The notes under the pieces are model-generated. The model ran no database searches. It was given only the letters and a program-made list of their open reading frames with translations, and was not told where the DNA came from. Of a stretch of DNA of 64,000 nt, positions 25,724-35,661 are shown one piece after another. Position 1 is the stretch's first letter; each line of letters starts with the position of its first letter. Source of the stretch: Streptomyces sp. WZ-12 (lineage in GTDB: Bacteria; Actinomycetota; Actinomycetes; Streptomycetales; Streptomycetaceae); the NCBI RefSeq assembly GCF_028898845.1, contig NZ_CP118574.1, positions 1,674,001 through 1,738,000 on the forward strand, written 5' to 3'. Position numbers and translations under genes: made by a program.

Positions 25724-26608
25724 TCAGGAAGTGGGGCCGCTCCAGTAGGCGTCGTCCCACTCCGACGCGTCCGGCGTGAACTCGACCTCCATCCGGTCGG
25801 CCGCGTCGGCCGGCAGCGAGAAGGCGTACTTGCCGACGGCCTCCTTGCCGGGGAGGAGGTACCCGGTGATGACCTTCTGCCGCCCGCTGCCGTCGATCAC
25901 CAGCTCCGCCGACGCGCCCTTCGCGTCGTTGACGTCGGGCAGCCCGGTGTCGACGGAGACCCGCTTGCTGCTGGTGTTGACCACGGTGACGGTGACCTGG
26001 ACGGCCTTGTTCCCCTTGGCGTGCCCGTGGGCGAACGCGTCCGGCTCGAACGGCTCGGGCTTGGCGACCGTGACCTTCAGCCCGTTCTCGAAGGTGTACG
26101 GCTCACCGAAGGACAGATGCCGGGCCTTCTCCTCGGCGGCCGCCGACTCCTCGGCCGCCTTCTTCTGGGCGCGCTGCTCGGTCTTGACCTCCTTGATGTG
26201 CGTACGGGCCTCATCCACCAGCACGACGGTGAGCAGCAGGCTCGCCACCGCCATGACGAGACCGATGATGCCGAGGACGAGGCCGGCGACCGACATGCCC
26301 TTGTTGGTCACCCGGCCGGAGCGCGCCCGGCTCAGCCCGACGCCGCCGAAGATCACGGCCAACACCGCCGGCACCCAGGACATCCAGAACAGGAAGATGA
26401 ACACCCCGAGGACGCACCCCACCAGGCCGAGTACCAGAGCCGCGACGCCCATGCCGTTGCTGGGCTGCGCCACCCCGACCGCCGGCGCATAGGGCGCCCG
26501 CGGCGGCTCATGGGCGACGCCCTCCGCGCTCGGCGGGGCCCACGGGTCGCGGTCCGGCGACGATGGTTCCCCGGATGCGGGACCGCCGGGAGAGACGGGC
26601 GTGGTCAT
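25724..26608 (-). CDS. DUF4190/DUF4352 membrane-anchored protein
   Basis: This 294-residue protein has a cytoplasmic Pro-rich N-terminus (about 50 residues). Two membrane hairpins of the DUF4190 type follow (VAALVLGLVGCVLGVFIFLF and SVAGLVLGIIGLVMAVASLL) with the linking GGVGLSRARSGRVTNKGMS. A charged coiled coil comes next (VKTEQRAQKKAAEESAAAEE). An extracellular DUF4352 immunoglobulin-like domain closes the protein, with AVQVTVTVVNTSSKRVSVDT and PGKEAVGKYAFSLP. Such proteins are common in Streptomyces and have no known function. Three 10-base direct repeats lie just upstream. Confidence 0.85.
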   Translation of the reverse strand: MTTPVSPGGPASGEPSSPDRDPWAPPSAEGVAHEPPRAPYAPAVGVAQPSNGMGVAALVLGLVGCVLGVFIFLFWMSWVPAVLAVIFGGVGLSRARSGRVTNKGMSVAGLVLGIIGLVMAVASLLLTVVLVDEARTHIKEVKTEQRAQKKAAEESAAAEEKARHLSFGEPYTFENGLKVTVAKPEPFEPDAFAHGHAKGNKAVQVTVTVVNTSSKRVSVDTGLPDVNDAKGASAELVIDGSGRQKVITGYLLPGKEAVGKYAFSLPADAADRMEVEFTPDASEWDDAYWSGPTS

Positions 26609-26623
26609 GCAGATTCCTTCAGC

Positions 26624-26650
26624 CAGGTCAGTTCAGGTCAGCTCAGGTCA
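26624..26650. repeat. Three CAGGTCA direct repeats, 10-base period
   Basis: CAGGTCA recurs at 26624, 26634 and 26644, one helical turn apart, directly upstream of the DUF4190 gene start at 26608. AT-rich DNA follows (26650-26720). The spacing suggests a regulator binding to one face of the helix, but part of the block overlaps the 5' untranslated region. Confidence 0.45.
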
Positions 26651-26787
26651 CCTCATTCGGTGAATTTCCGACCCTACCAGGAGTTTTACTCTTTCATTAC
26701 TTCTCATTCGGCTTCCGCCCAACTCCCCTGCGCTCCTTGGATGTTGCTCACCCACCAAGGCAGTCGAGCGCCCCCTCACCCTCCCCC

Positions 26788-27321
26788 TCACTTCACCTGC
26801 GCGGCGATGATCCGTGCGCACTCCATGGACTCGGCGCGCGCGGTGTCCACCTCCAGGTCGTAGACCACGCCCCGGTGCACCATCTCCGCCTGGGACGTGG
26901 CCATCCCGATGATCCGGTCACCCCGCGCCACCTCGCGGCCGGCGGCAACCGCACCGTCACACCTGACGCCCACCCACAGCACCCGCAGCTCCCCCAGCAC
27001 CTTCTGCCACCGCCGTTGGGAATCCGCTCCCCCGAGAAGGACCTCATCGAGAATGATCCGGGCGCCCGCCCGAGCCATCGCGGCGACCCCCTCGGCCCAG
27101 GCCGCCTCCAACGCCCGGAACTCCGGCCCGACGACCACCCCGCCGTCCGGCGCGAACGCGATGCCACCGCTCGCCGCCCGCATCGACGCGGGCACCGCCG
27201 CCACCAGCGCATCCGTCCCGAGCGCCAACCACGGTTCCGGCAACACCGCCTGCAGACACCGCACGATCCCGGACTTCCCCGAGCTGGAACCACCGTTGAG
27301 CACGATCACCTGAGTCAGCAC
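26788..27321 (-). CDS. Chloramphenicol phosphotransferase-like (CPT) small-molecule kinase
   Basis: This 177-residue protein starts with GTG. It has a P-loop [10 protein letters not shown] at residues 10-19, '[14 protein letters not shown]' with the Asp of the CPT active site, and '[12 protein letters not shown]'. '[20 protein letters not shown]' follows, with the arginine lid. This matches the CPT family of P-loop kinases, which in S. venezuelae phosphorylates chloramphenicol. Most homologues have unknown substrates. No antibiotic cluster is adjacent. Confidence 0.85.
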   Translation of the reverse strand: MLTQVIVLNGGSSSGKSGIVRCLQAVLPEPWLALGTDALVAAVPASMRAASGGIAFAPDGGVVVGPEFRALEAAWAEGVAAMARAGARIILDEVLLGGADSQRRWQKVLGELRVLWVGVRCDGAVAAGREVARGDRIIGMATSQAEMVHRGVVYDLEVDTARAESMECARIIAAQVK

Positions 27322-27603
27322 GGCGCCACGGTAGTAGGCGGCACGGCGCCACCGAAACGGATTTCCTCCGGCCCAGGGGCGCGCACCCCACCCGCCAACC
27401 CGCCCGGCATGACGGCGGCGAGGCGCGCGCCAACGGCCGAATCCGCGTGTCTGACGGCGCCCAGCGACGCGTCAACTGGCCGCGGTGAGCGCGTAGTACA
27501 GCGCGTACGCAATCGCGGGAAGCGTGCCGACCGGGCCCGTGCATGAGCGCCGGCCGACCCGACACGGCAACGGACTGTCGCGCCCGTTCCCTTGAGGGCG
27601 CGT

Positions 27604-28578
27604 TTACCGGGCGCTGTTGGGGACGAGCGACCCGTCGGAGGTGGCGGGCAGGCGTCGGCCGTAGAGAGCTTGGCCCGTGTGTGCCGGGGTGTTGTTGAGG
27701 TCCGCGTGGATCTTGCGGGCGAGGTCTTCTATCACCTTCACGCTGGCGGGCATGCTGGCGTGGTCCGAGGTCAGGACCGCGATTCCGTAGTCATAGTCGC
27801 CTCCGGTGAACGCGCCGATGCTGTGCACCCGCCAGCCGCCACCGGTGCGCTGAAGCCAGCCGTTCTTCACGTGGACCTGCGCTCCGCTGGGCGCGCCGGC
27901 CGGAACGCCCCAACGCTGATCGGGAATCACCTGGCTCATCAGGTCCAGCGCGTAGGCCCGGGAGTCGTCGTTGAGGACGGAATTCGTGGCGGTGAGCAGT
28001 GCCATCAGCGTGAGCTGGTCGGCGGCGTTGATCTGGGTCAGGCCCCAGTAGCCGTCGGGGTCGGGAACGGTGTGCTGCATGCCCGCCAGGCGCACGAACT
28101 CCTGGATGCGGGCGAGGCCGAGCTGCTTCCACAGAGTGGTGGTGGAGTCGTTGTCCGACCTCGTGATCATTTTTGTGGCGAGGGTGCGCTCGACCTCGGT
28201 CAGGTCGCGGTGCTCGTCCTGGGCCTGGCGCAGCAGCGCGCCCAGCACGATGACCTTGACGACGCTGGCCGAGTCGTACTGCCGGCCGGCGTCGTACGTG
28301 CAACTGGTCTTGGTGGTGCGGTCGTATAAGGCGAGCGAGGTGTGCCCGTTGGCGTCGGGGGAGTTCACCAGGGTGCCGATGTCCTCGGTGAGCCGGTCGG
28401 CGAGCCCGGACTTGGCGGAGGTGCAGACGACTTGGGGTGCCGTCCGGCCGTTCGCGGAGGCCGAGGCCGCGCTCGCCGGGGTGGCGGCCACAGCGATCGG
28501 GGCGGTCACCGCGATGAGCGCCGTCACGGCCAGGGAACGCCGCACACCGCGGGCAGGGGCGAATATTCGGTGGGACAA
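27604..28578 (-). CDS. Secreted serine hydrolase of the class A beta-lactamase fold
   Basis: This 324-residue protein has a signal peptide (residues 1-37, core SLAVTALIAVTAPIAVAA, cleavage near PASA). The active-site elements are Ser105-xx-Lys108 in SASVVKV, SDN at 141-143, and KNG at 238-240 in place of the KTG of true penicillinases. The KTG change and the absent omega-loop ExxLN signature suggest a peptidoglycan- or ester-directed enzyme, or a weak lactamase, rather than a resistance enzyme. The 280 bases between it and the CPT gene hold no gene that I recognise. Confidence 0.85.
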   Translation of the reverse strand: MSHRIFAPARGVRRSLAVTALIAVTAPIAVAATPASAASASANGRTAPQVVCTSAKSGLADRLTEDIGTLVNSPDANGHTSLALYDRTTKTSCTYDAGRQYDSASVVKVIVLGALLRQAQDEHRDLTEVERTLATKMITRSDNDSTTTLWKQLGLARIQEFVRLAGMQHTVPDPDGYWGLTQINAADQLTLMALLTATNSVLNDDSRAYALDLMSQVIPDQRWGVPAGAPSGAQVHVKNGWLQRTGGGWRVHSIGAFTGGDYDYGIAVLTSDHASMPASVKVIEDLARKIHADLNNTPAHTGQALYGRRLPATSDGSLVPNSAR

Positions 28579-28929
28579 GACGGGTATGCCTTTCGATTCC
28601 TCGTCGCGAGGGGCCCATCAACTGCCGTGGCCGAGAGGCCCCTCGACCAGTACGTCATGATCATCAAGCGCGATTCACTCTACGACGCCATCCGCCGTTC
28701 ACGCGTTGGGAGAATTCCGTGCCGTACTGCCCCGGTCGGGCGCCGGTCCGCAGGTGGTGCGGCCGAGCGGGTCGGCGGGTACGGCGGTCCGCCAACTACC
28801 TTGCCAGGAAAGGGTGACGGGTCGCACCTCAGCGTACTCCCGGGCAGCGGCGACGCCGGCGACGTGGCGAACCACCCGGCGCACCGGAAGTCGAACGACC
28901 TCCCGCCCGGTCTGGACCGCACCCCGCTC

Positions 28930-29112
28930 GGCCGGATCACGGCCGACCTACGGCCGCGGCCCGTGCACCGACGTCGCCGAGCCGGGCAAGGCGGCGGGTG
29001 CCTGGGAGATGGTCAACGACGAACGCCACGTCAAGCAGGGTGACTGGGCCGAGGGCGACGACAAGGGTCGGTGTGCCGACGACGCGTACCTCGCCGGCGT
29101 CGCCATGACCTG
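28930..29112 (+). pseudogene. Remnant of an unrecognised secreted-type gene
   Basis: A plus-strand segment reads GRGPCTDVAEPGKAAGAWEM, then NDERHVKQGDWAEGDDKGRC and ADDAYLAGVAMTWRR. It has coherent amino-acid composition, two cysteines and aromatic-rich ends. No start fits and the frame before 28930 is not coherent. The junction with the minus-strand remnant follows at about 29110-29180. It is probably the 3' end of a gene cut by a deletion. Confidence 0.35.
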
Positions 29113-30840
29113 GCGGCGCCCCAACGAGGCCGCCCCGCGGCCCTGTTGTGCCGCTCCCGCACCTGACCCGCCCCGCACCGCACGGTCGCGCTCCCACTCG
29201 CGCAGGCACCACTCGACGAACGCCGCGATGCTCGGGTCCACTCGCCCCTGCCGATCCGCCACCGCCGCCGTGCAGAAGAACCGGACCTCAAGGCGGCTCG
29301 CGGCCGAGTGCAGCTGGTTGGCGGAGGCGTCCGGGGGCGGCACCTCCCGGTCCGGGATGTCCGTCGTGTCGCCGGTGAAGTAGGCGCGCGCGGCGAGGTT
29401 GGGGTACATGTCGACGAGGTGGTCCCCGATGGGGAGGCGGCTGTGCTCCGCGGCCGTCTTGCCCTCCTCGAAGTCGTCGAGGCCGCGCAGGACCAGCTCC
29501 CGGTCCATGGTGAACCGGCCGAGCATCGTGCGGGCCATGGCGCGGCCGATGAGGGCGATGGCGCGGAAGTCGTGGTCCTCGGGGAGGGTGTCGACCAGGG
29601 CCTCGATCTTCGGCAGGACGCCGCGGAGCCGCTCGACGTCCTCGGTCTGACCGGCGGTCTGGACCTCGGACACCAGGTCCGTCACGTCCGCCATGACCGC
29701 GAGGCCGTCGGCCATGGGGAACGAGCCGCCCGACTTGCGCCGGAAGTAGTCGCTGATCGTCCGGGCGTGCGCGAGGCCGGCCTCCTGGTCCCCAAGGGTG
29801 CCGCCGGCGCCCTCGCTCACGTTGAGCAGCATGGCCATCATCCCTTCGAGGGCGTCCCTGTCCGGCATGCCGTCCGGAAAGCCGTCCAGCGCCTGCCGCA
29901 ACCGCCCGAGCTGGTGGTCGAGCGCAGCGGGGTCGCCTCCGCCGGTGTGGTCCACGAAGTCGATGGACGTGGTGTTGACGGCCTGCAGTGCGGCGAGCAT
30001 CCGGCGGAACTCGTCGGGGGTGGGCAGGCCCGGGGTGTCGGCTCCGGCGGAAGCCGTGCCGGAGGGGTTCGGGGCGTCCGGGGTGGGCCGGGCGTCGCTC
30101 GTGGCCTGCCCGCTACCGGACGCCGTACCCGAGCCACTCGGTGCACCCGCGCCGCCGGACAGCGTCGACAGCAAGTCCGTCATCCTCTGCCGCAGTTGCT
30201 CGGCGCCCGGAGGGCCGTTGTCGGGCAGGAAGCCCGCGAACAGGTCGGCGATGCCGTCCGCCGAGGGGTGGGCATGGAGTTCGCGGAGCTGTCGCAACTG
30301 CCCCAGGAACACCGGCGGCAGCGGGAGCTCGGCCGCCTCGATGACCAACTCCTGCACTTCGGCGGCGAGAAGGGCCATCCCGCTCTGCCCCTCCCGCCGC
30401 ACCATGTCGAACACGGCGGTGATGTCCGGCTCCGGCGAGAGCCCGCCCAACATCTCCTGGAACGGCATCAGGTGCGTCAGCCGGAACAGCGCGGCCCACC
30501 GCCGGTCCTCGGCACAGACCGCGGCTCCGCACTCCGTCGCCGGGTCCCGAGCGTCCCGTATCAGCCTGTGTGCCCGCTCCCGGTCCTCGGGCGTCCCGCC
30601 CCCGGCGGCGTGCCGCAGGGTGAGGGCGCCGCCGAGCCACACCGTCACCGCACTGCGAAGCTCCGGGTCGTGGTCCAACAGGCGGGAGAGTGCGTCGAGT
30701 TCGGCGATCGTGTCGTCGTGGACGCGGGAGGGTCTGGCGACGGTCTCCAACTCCGGCAACAACGCCTTCGCCCGCCCGATGGCCTCCCCGGCCCAGGCCC
30801 GCAGCGCCCGAACGCCACCGCTCTCCTCTTCTTCCCCCAC
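28948..30840 (-). pseudogene. 3'-truncated large helical-repeat gene (CHAT-protein-like N-terminal part)
   Basis: GTG 30840 follows AGGAGT. The product is coherent for about 555 residues: helical repeats such as LDALSRLLDHDPELRSAVTV, RLTHLMPFQEMLGGLSPEPD and VERLRGVLPKIEALVDTLPE, with a Gly/Ser/Pro-rich linker near residues 240-290. After about 29170 the frame runs antisense through the remnant at 28930-29112 and becomes Ser/Pro-rich noise before the stop at 28948. The style resembles the long N-terminal regions of actinobacterial CHAT proteins, and the catalytic domain would have been deleted. That family assignment is an inference. Confidence 0.5.
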
Positions 30841-30948
30841 CGATACTCCTCACGTCCTGGGGCCTCAACGACCCCTCCACAGCCCCATCATGACGACACG
30901 TCACCTCTCATGACGTCCGGTCGCCGAGATTGCGCGGCCGACGCCCGA

Positions 30949-31551
30949 TCAACAGCCGGAACTCGCCCGGGAAGCGCCCGGATCGGCGCGGGAGGGGCCT
31001 GAGCCGGTGCCAGGCGGGCCCGGTCGGGCAGCTCCCGAAGCCCCCAGATCCGCCCGCATCCCGCGCCGCAGGTCCCGCAGTCGTTCCCACAGCGCATCGA
31101 CCTCCCCCCGGACGGTGTCGAGCGAGTCGCCCGGCCGAGGGCTGCCCTCATCCAGGCGTCGGAGTCGGCCGTAGAGCGTGCCGAGCGCGTGGGTGACCTC
31201 ACCGGCCAGGGCGAGTACGGGGTCGGGCAGCCGCATCTGGGCCTCCGCGTACACGTCCCGGTGCAGATCCCGCGCCTCGGTCAGTCGTTGCCGTGCCACG
31301 CGCGGATCCTCGGTGCGGCTCAGGGCGTGGAACTGGTCGGTGAGGGCGGCCAGATACTGCCGCGTGGCGGTGTTGAGGGCGACGTAACAGGCGCGCCGCT
31401 CCTCGGTTTCCCGCGCCCGCGCCCGCTCGGCCCGTTCCTGCTCACGCCGCCGACTGCGCTCGGCCGCCCGCTGGGTGAGCAGGGCCGACAGCAAGGTCCC
31501 CACCACCCCGACGGCCGCCACCACCGGCGCACCCGCACCATTGACATCCAT
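30949..31551 (-). CDS. Membrane-anchored coiled-coil protein, function unknown
   Basis: This 200-residue protein starts at ATG 31551, with GGGGGTGAG upstream. An N-terminal membrane helix (APVVAAVGVVGTLLSALLTQ) is followed at once by a basic/acidic coiled coil (RAAERSRRREQERAERARAR). A helical domain comes next (YVALNTATRQYLAALTDQFH and LTEARDLHRDVYAEAQMRLP), then a Pro/Gly/Ser tail. Similar small proteins are common in Streptomyces and unassigned. It lies upstream of the truncated large gene on the same strand, about 110 bases away. Confidence 0.65.
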   Translation of the reverse strand: MDVNGAGAPVVAAVGVVGTLLSALLTQRAAERSRRREQERAERARARETEERRACYVALNTATRQYLAALTDQFHALSRTEDPRVARQRLTEARDLHRDVYAEAQMRLPDPVLALAGEVTHALGTLYGRLRRLDEGSPRPGDSLDTVRGEVDALWERLRDLRRGMRADLGASGAARPGPPGTGSGPSRADPGASRASSGC

Positions 31552-31812
31552 CGCTCTCACCCCCATACCGCCGCACCCCTCCAGCGAACTCGTGCGACCC
31601 CCCTCTGGGAACCCCCCACCCGAGACCCGCCCGACCTTCGCCCGCCCCCCGCCCACAGCACAGCCACCGCACGACGCACCCGACGTCACCCACCACACCC
31701 GGCCAGCGGAAGGCGGCGGCCCGCCTGCCAGTCCGATGCCCATCGACGGTCCCAACTGAGCAAGGAGCCTGGCGACTTGGCGCCGACCGGCGGGGAGTGT
31801 CACGCCCGGCCC

Positions 31813-33039
31813 GTGAACGGCACAAGTTCAGGCCCCACGAATGCCGCGCCGCGCCCTCGGAGAAGGAAACGGGAAACAGCATCGATCGCCGGGGCACACG
31901 CCGATGTCATCCATCGCGCGACCCAGCTCCTGCTGCGCACGCTCCGCTCCCCGTCGGACGAGGTTCCGCTGCTCCAGCGCAAGGACCTCGCCGAGCGGCT
32001 CGCGAAGATCTCCGCCGACACCGGGCCGGGCGGTCACGTGCGCTTCGCGGAACTGGACTACGAATCGGCCGTCCGCGCACATTTCTGGGACCACATGCCC
32101 GATCTGCGGCCCCACCTCGGCACATGGGCCGCGAGCGTCGTGGACCTGCACGACCCGCATGTCGTCCCCGCCGTTCGGGACGGTCTGGTGACACATCTGG
32201 CGGGCCAGTACCTGCGGACCGGGCGCGGGGACGGTCTGGCGTCTCTCGCCGAGCGATGGAGCACCGAGGCGCCGAGCAGAGCGCGGCTGGAAGCCGCCTT
32301 CCAGGCGCTCACCCGTGGTCTTGAAGATCCGGCACACGGCAGGGAGTTCCGGAAACGGATCTATCAGTGGTGTCTTCACGGTCGTCTCAGGGGAGAGTTC
32401 GCCGAGGTACTCGTCCGGATCTGCGCCGATGTCCTCGCGGCCAGCCATCCTGATCAGGCGCTGCTCCGGCTGTACTACCTGGCCCGGCGCGAAAGCGCCC
32501 CGGCGCAACCCGCCCTGAAGGCGTTGCACGACCTGGTGGCCGGCAGCCGTCGGCTGCGCCGAAGGCTGCTCCACCGCCTCGCGCGATACGACCTCACCTC
32601 GCCCGACCTCAGCATCTTCCTGCGAATCTGCGATCCGGAGCCGCTGACGGACTCCTCCGACACCTCACGCACACTGGTGGAGGAGAATGGGGTGAGGCAC
32701 TCCCTGACGACCTGCTGGCATGCCGTGCTCGCCGAACTGCCGCGGGCGGCATGGCAGTCGCACGCGGCACGCTGGCTCCACCGGGCGGCCGACAGCACCG
32801 GCCACCGCGGTGAGCTTCTGCTCGACATCCTGGTCCGCGCGGCCGCGCAGTGCGGGGAAAGACGGGGTGAGGTCCTCGCCGCGCTGTACGCGAGCGCCCG
32901 CGAAGCCGAACGCACCGCTCCGGGAGGCCCGGCCCGCTCCGCCGAAACGACCGAACTGCTCCTCCACAAGATCGGCGTGGCTCAGGGCCTCAACCCAGCC
33001 GCCCCACCTCCGGCATCGGCCAAGGGGACTCAACCATGA
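31813..33039 (+). CDS. Unrecognised helical protein, first gene of a pair
   Basis: This protein has about 408 residues if GTG 31813 is the start (GGGGAG 14 bases before it is weak; the start is uncertain). The product is soluble, mostly helical and rich in Arg/Leu, with many Trp/His pairs (VRAHFWDHMPDLRPHLGTWA, RIYQWCLHGRLRGEFAEVLV). Its pattern suggests an Armadillo/HEAT-like scaffold, but I recognise no family. It overlaps the next gene by 4 bases (ATGA), so the two are cotranscribed. The neighbour is a broken membrane protein. Confidence 0.6.
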   Translation: MNGTSSGPTNAAPRPRRRKRETASIAGAHADVIHRATQLLLRTLRSPSDEVPLLQRKDLAERLAKISADTGPGGHVRFAELDYESAVRAHFWDHMPDLRPHLGTWAASVVDLHDPHVVPAVRDGLVTHLAGQYLRTGRGDGLASLAERWSTEAPSRARLEAAFQALTRGLEDPAHGREFRKRIYQWCLHGRLRGEFAEVLVRICADVLAASHPDQALLRLYYLARRESAPAQPALKALHDLVAGSRRLRRRLLHRLARYDLTSPDLSIFLRICDPEPLTDSSDTSRTLVEENGVRHSLTTCWHAVLAELPRAAWQSHAARWLHRAADSTGHRGELLLDILVRAAAQCGERRGEVLAALYASAREAERTAPGGPARSAETTELLLHKIGVAQGLNPAAPPPASAKGTQP

Positions 33040-34102
33040 CGACCGCACGAAGGACGACAACCGTCTTCCTCACCGTCTTATGCGGCCTGCTCCTGACCAT
33101 CGTCGGCCTGACACAACGGTGGCCCACATGGGCATGGTCAACACTGGCAGTGCTGCTCCTCGGCGTCCCCGCAGCCGCCTTCCGCATCGCTTCAGCTCGC
33201 CGCGGCTCCATCCCGTGCAGCTTCACCAAACAGCTCACGGCGCCCCCGTGGAACGCACGGAGTACCACATCAGCCGAGTGGCACTGCCCAGCCACTGGGA
33301 CGACTACGACTTCGTGTTCTCGGCGACCGTACGCTGGTATCTCCTCGAATCGGCCAGGAACGACCCCGTCTTCAATCCGGCGGGGCTCGCCGTCGAAGCA
33401 GTCCTGAACCGCGCCCGCGCCGTGACCGAGAAACGGCAACCGGGCCAAGCCTCCCTCGTTCAGCACGAACTCAGCGGTGTCCTCAGCCGTATGCACCCGG
33501 ACCCCACGGGGCACCTCCAGGCCATGGCTGAGCACATCAGCCTCACCTTGCTGGAACAGGACCAGGAGCGCTTGGACAGACTCGCCGACGTGCGCAAGGA
33601 CAAGGCCGTCTGGGAACACCAACGCAAGTACGAGCAGAGCAAGCGCCAGTACCTGGGCGAGGACGTACTGAAGGACACCGGCAGCGCCGTGGTCTGGTGG
33701 CTCGCCAAGAACGACGAGCACGTGGAAAAGACCGTGACGGACCTCGCCCTGCTCGCGCGACTCACCTCCGCGGCCAACGACACCGACATCCCCGAGCGAC
33801 TCCAAAACCTCGTGTCGCCGCAGGCCGACGAGCCGATCACCCCGGACCTCCTGAAAGAGGACCCGGCTCCCGCCCCACAGGAACGGACGGCTGCGGACCA
33901 TCTCGCGGGCTTCTTCAATGCCATGGGATTCACGGACGGAGACGACCGGCGGACGATGCTGGCCAAACAGATCTCCGACATCATCACGCAGCAGAACCGG
34001 TACGAGACGGCCGAGGACCTACGACGCCGGTTCGATCCACCGGCGACCTACACGCCCGACAACAGTGCGGAGCCGAATCCAACAGACGGCGACCAACGGT
34101 GA
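33036..34102 (+). pseudogene. Membrane-anchored protein gene split by a frameshift
   Basis: The start ATG 33036 overlaps the stop of the previous gene. Frame one gives two membrane helices (TTVFLTVLCGLLLTIVGLTQ, TWAWSTLAVLLLGVPAAAFR). Near 33190-33240 the coherent sequence moves to another frame: APVERTEYHISRVALPSHWD, ATVRWYLLESARNDPVF, then a long charged coiled coil (QERLDRLADVRKDKAVWEHQ) and an acidic C-terminus to 34102. One indel explains the break, either a mutation or a sequencing error. If repaired, the protein would be about 350 residues with a large cytoplasmic coiled-coil part. Confidence 0.6.
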
Positions 34103-34623
34103 GTTGGCCACTCTCGCGACAACCGGAGCAACCGAGCCGGTGTCCCCCGTGGACACCGGCTCGGACAACGCGAAATACCGTCTGCTCACCACCAACACCG
34201 CACCTGACGACCAGGCCATCACCGCCGTCAGCCACACTGCCAGGTCCGCCCACGAGAGCTCGCCGCATCCGATTCCGCCCCAGCGGCCAACTGCCCCTCC
34301 CCCTCGCATCGTTGCCCCCAGACAGGCGCCCTTCCCCACCAGCTCGAAAACCGCCACGGCACCCCCGACCACCAAAGCCACACCTCGAAAGACAGTCACC
34401 CGAAGAAACTCAACCGCACCCGCCGCAGCGGGCTGTCCACGTTGATGCCCGCGAGGCTCCGTTGGGGCAACCCAGGCTAGCCGGAATGCGACGCGCACCA
34501 GGCCGGTGCCGTGGTCATCACCTTCCGGGATGACCACGGCGGCTGGAGCACCAGCGAGGTGTGCAGAAGTCAGCCGTGGCTGGTCCGCCGTACTGGCATT
34601 ACGACACCTTGCCAGCCACCCGA
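34103..34623. other. Stretch without a recognised gene
   Basis: A plus-strand frame continues to 34445 with Pro/Thr/Ala-rich sequence (YRLLTTNTAPDDQAITAVSH at its start), which could be a third small gene or 3' debris of the preceding pair. No start, family or ribosome site supports it. Confidence 0.4.
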
Positions 34624-35619
34624 TCAGGAGTCGTAGCGCTTGGTCACTACCATCGTCGTCCCTGCGAGCACCGCTCCCACTGGCGCCTCGGCCCACTCAG
34701 CAAGCAGCAGCGGCTTCTCGTCCACGGACTGCAACAAGTGGGCGATCTCGTCGGCGCTCGGTGCAACCGGAAGTGCACAGCCGATCACGGGGCTGCCTGT
34801 CGCACTGCTGTGGTCTCCGTACTCTTCGTCGGGATCGTCCGGCTCCCAATGGCCGATTTCGATCTCCCATGAAGCGTCGTCATCGCCGGGTTCCGGCGCT
34901 TGGACCGTCAGGTAGAAGCCGTCAGAGTCGTACGGCTCCGCAAAGATCTCTCTACCGGGGTCATCCAGGGAAGCCCACATGCCGCCGCCCTGGGCGTGTG
35001 CCGTGACCAGCACCCGGAGGTCAGCGGCGGCCTTCTCCCGCTCCTCAGGTGTGAAACCTGTTTCACGGTGATCGAGCTGTTCGCGCGTCTCGTCGCTCAT
35101 CGTGTCCATTCCGTCGTCGTACTTCACGAAGGGATGGCCGAACTCCCAGCGGCGTTCGATCTCCGGCTCATCCTCCGAGGAAGCCCCCGAGAAATCGTCG
35201 AGTGCCATGCGCAACTCGTTTTCTTCTAGCTCCAGTTCGGCACGGATCGCTCTACTGACCGTGTCGGGCAATGCCACCAAGGCACTTTCCAGATCACCGA
35301 GGGCCTGGTGAAGCCGCAGGCAGACGTACTCATACCAAAGACTGTGGGCACCGGTGAGAAGAGCGGCCCGGGCAGCAGCGTCGGTCAGCGCTGCAAGATG
35401 CTTGTGCGGGTAGTAGTCCACACGCTGCTCGCGGCGGTCGTGAATGCTGACAGGGACGGTAGCGAAGGCGGAGACCCGATTGAGAGCGTCGACGATCGGA
35501 ACCGCAAGGCGAGAGTCGCCAAGACTCGTCACAGTCTTGGACACGACGCCGTCCGGTCCCTGGTAGGTCGCCAGGATCTGAGTCTTCCCACGGTTGGCGT
35601 GCTGAGAGTAGACGGTCAA
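34624..35619 (-). CDS. Unrecognised acidic cytoplasmic protein
   Basis: This is a 331-residue protein with a TTG start at 35619, behind AGGCG. It is soluble, with a beta-rich start (TQILATYQGPDGVVSKTVTS), a central helical part (LRLHQALGDLESALVALPDT) and a very acidic, Trp-containing C-terminal half (SWEIEIGHWEPDDPDEEYGD). Base composition is less GC-biased at third positions than in the flanking core genes, which fits an acquired gene. No family recognised. A perfect 10-bp hairpin sits in its leader. It is the only intact gene within several kilobases. Confidence 0.6.
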   Translation of the reverse strand: MTVYSQHANRGKTQILATYQGPDGVVSKTVTSLGDSRLAVPIVDALNRVSAFATVPVSIHDRREQRVDYYPHKHLAALTDAAARAALLTGAHSLWYEYVCLRLHQALGDLESALVALPDTVSRAIRAELELEENELRMALDDFSGASSEDEPEIERRWEFGHPFVKYDDGMDTMSDETREQLDHRETGFTPEEREKAAADLRVLVTAHAQGGGMWASLDDPGREIFAEPYDSDGFYLTVQAPEPGDDDASWEIEIGHWEPDDPDEEYGDHSSATGSPVIGCALPVAPSADEIAHLLQSVDEKPLLLAEWAEAPVGAVLAGTTMVVTKRYDS

Positions 35620-35633
35620 GGGGACGCCTTTCG

Positions 35634-35661
35634 CCTGTCCGGCAGACGACAGCCGGACAGG
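35634..35661 (-). promoter_or_regulatory. Hairpin in the leader of the acidic protein gene
   Basis: CCTGTCCGGC and GCCGGACAGG pair perfectly (10 bp, 8-base loop) only 15 bases before the TTG start. Placement suits an operator or an RNA structure that limits translation. Confidence 0.4.
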
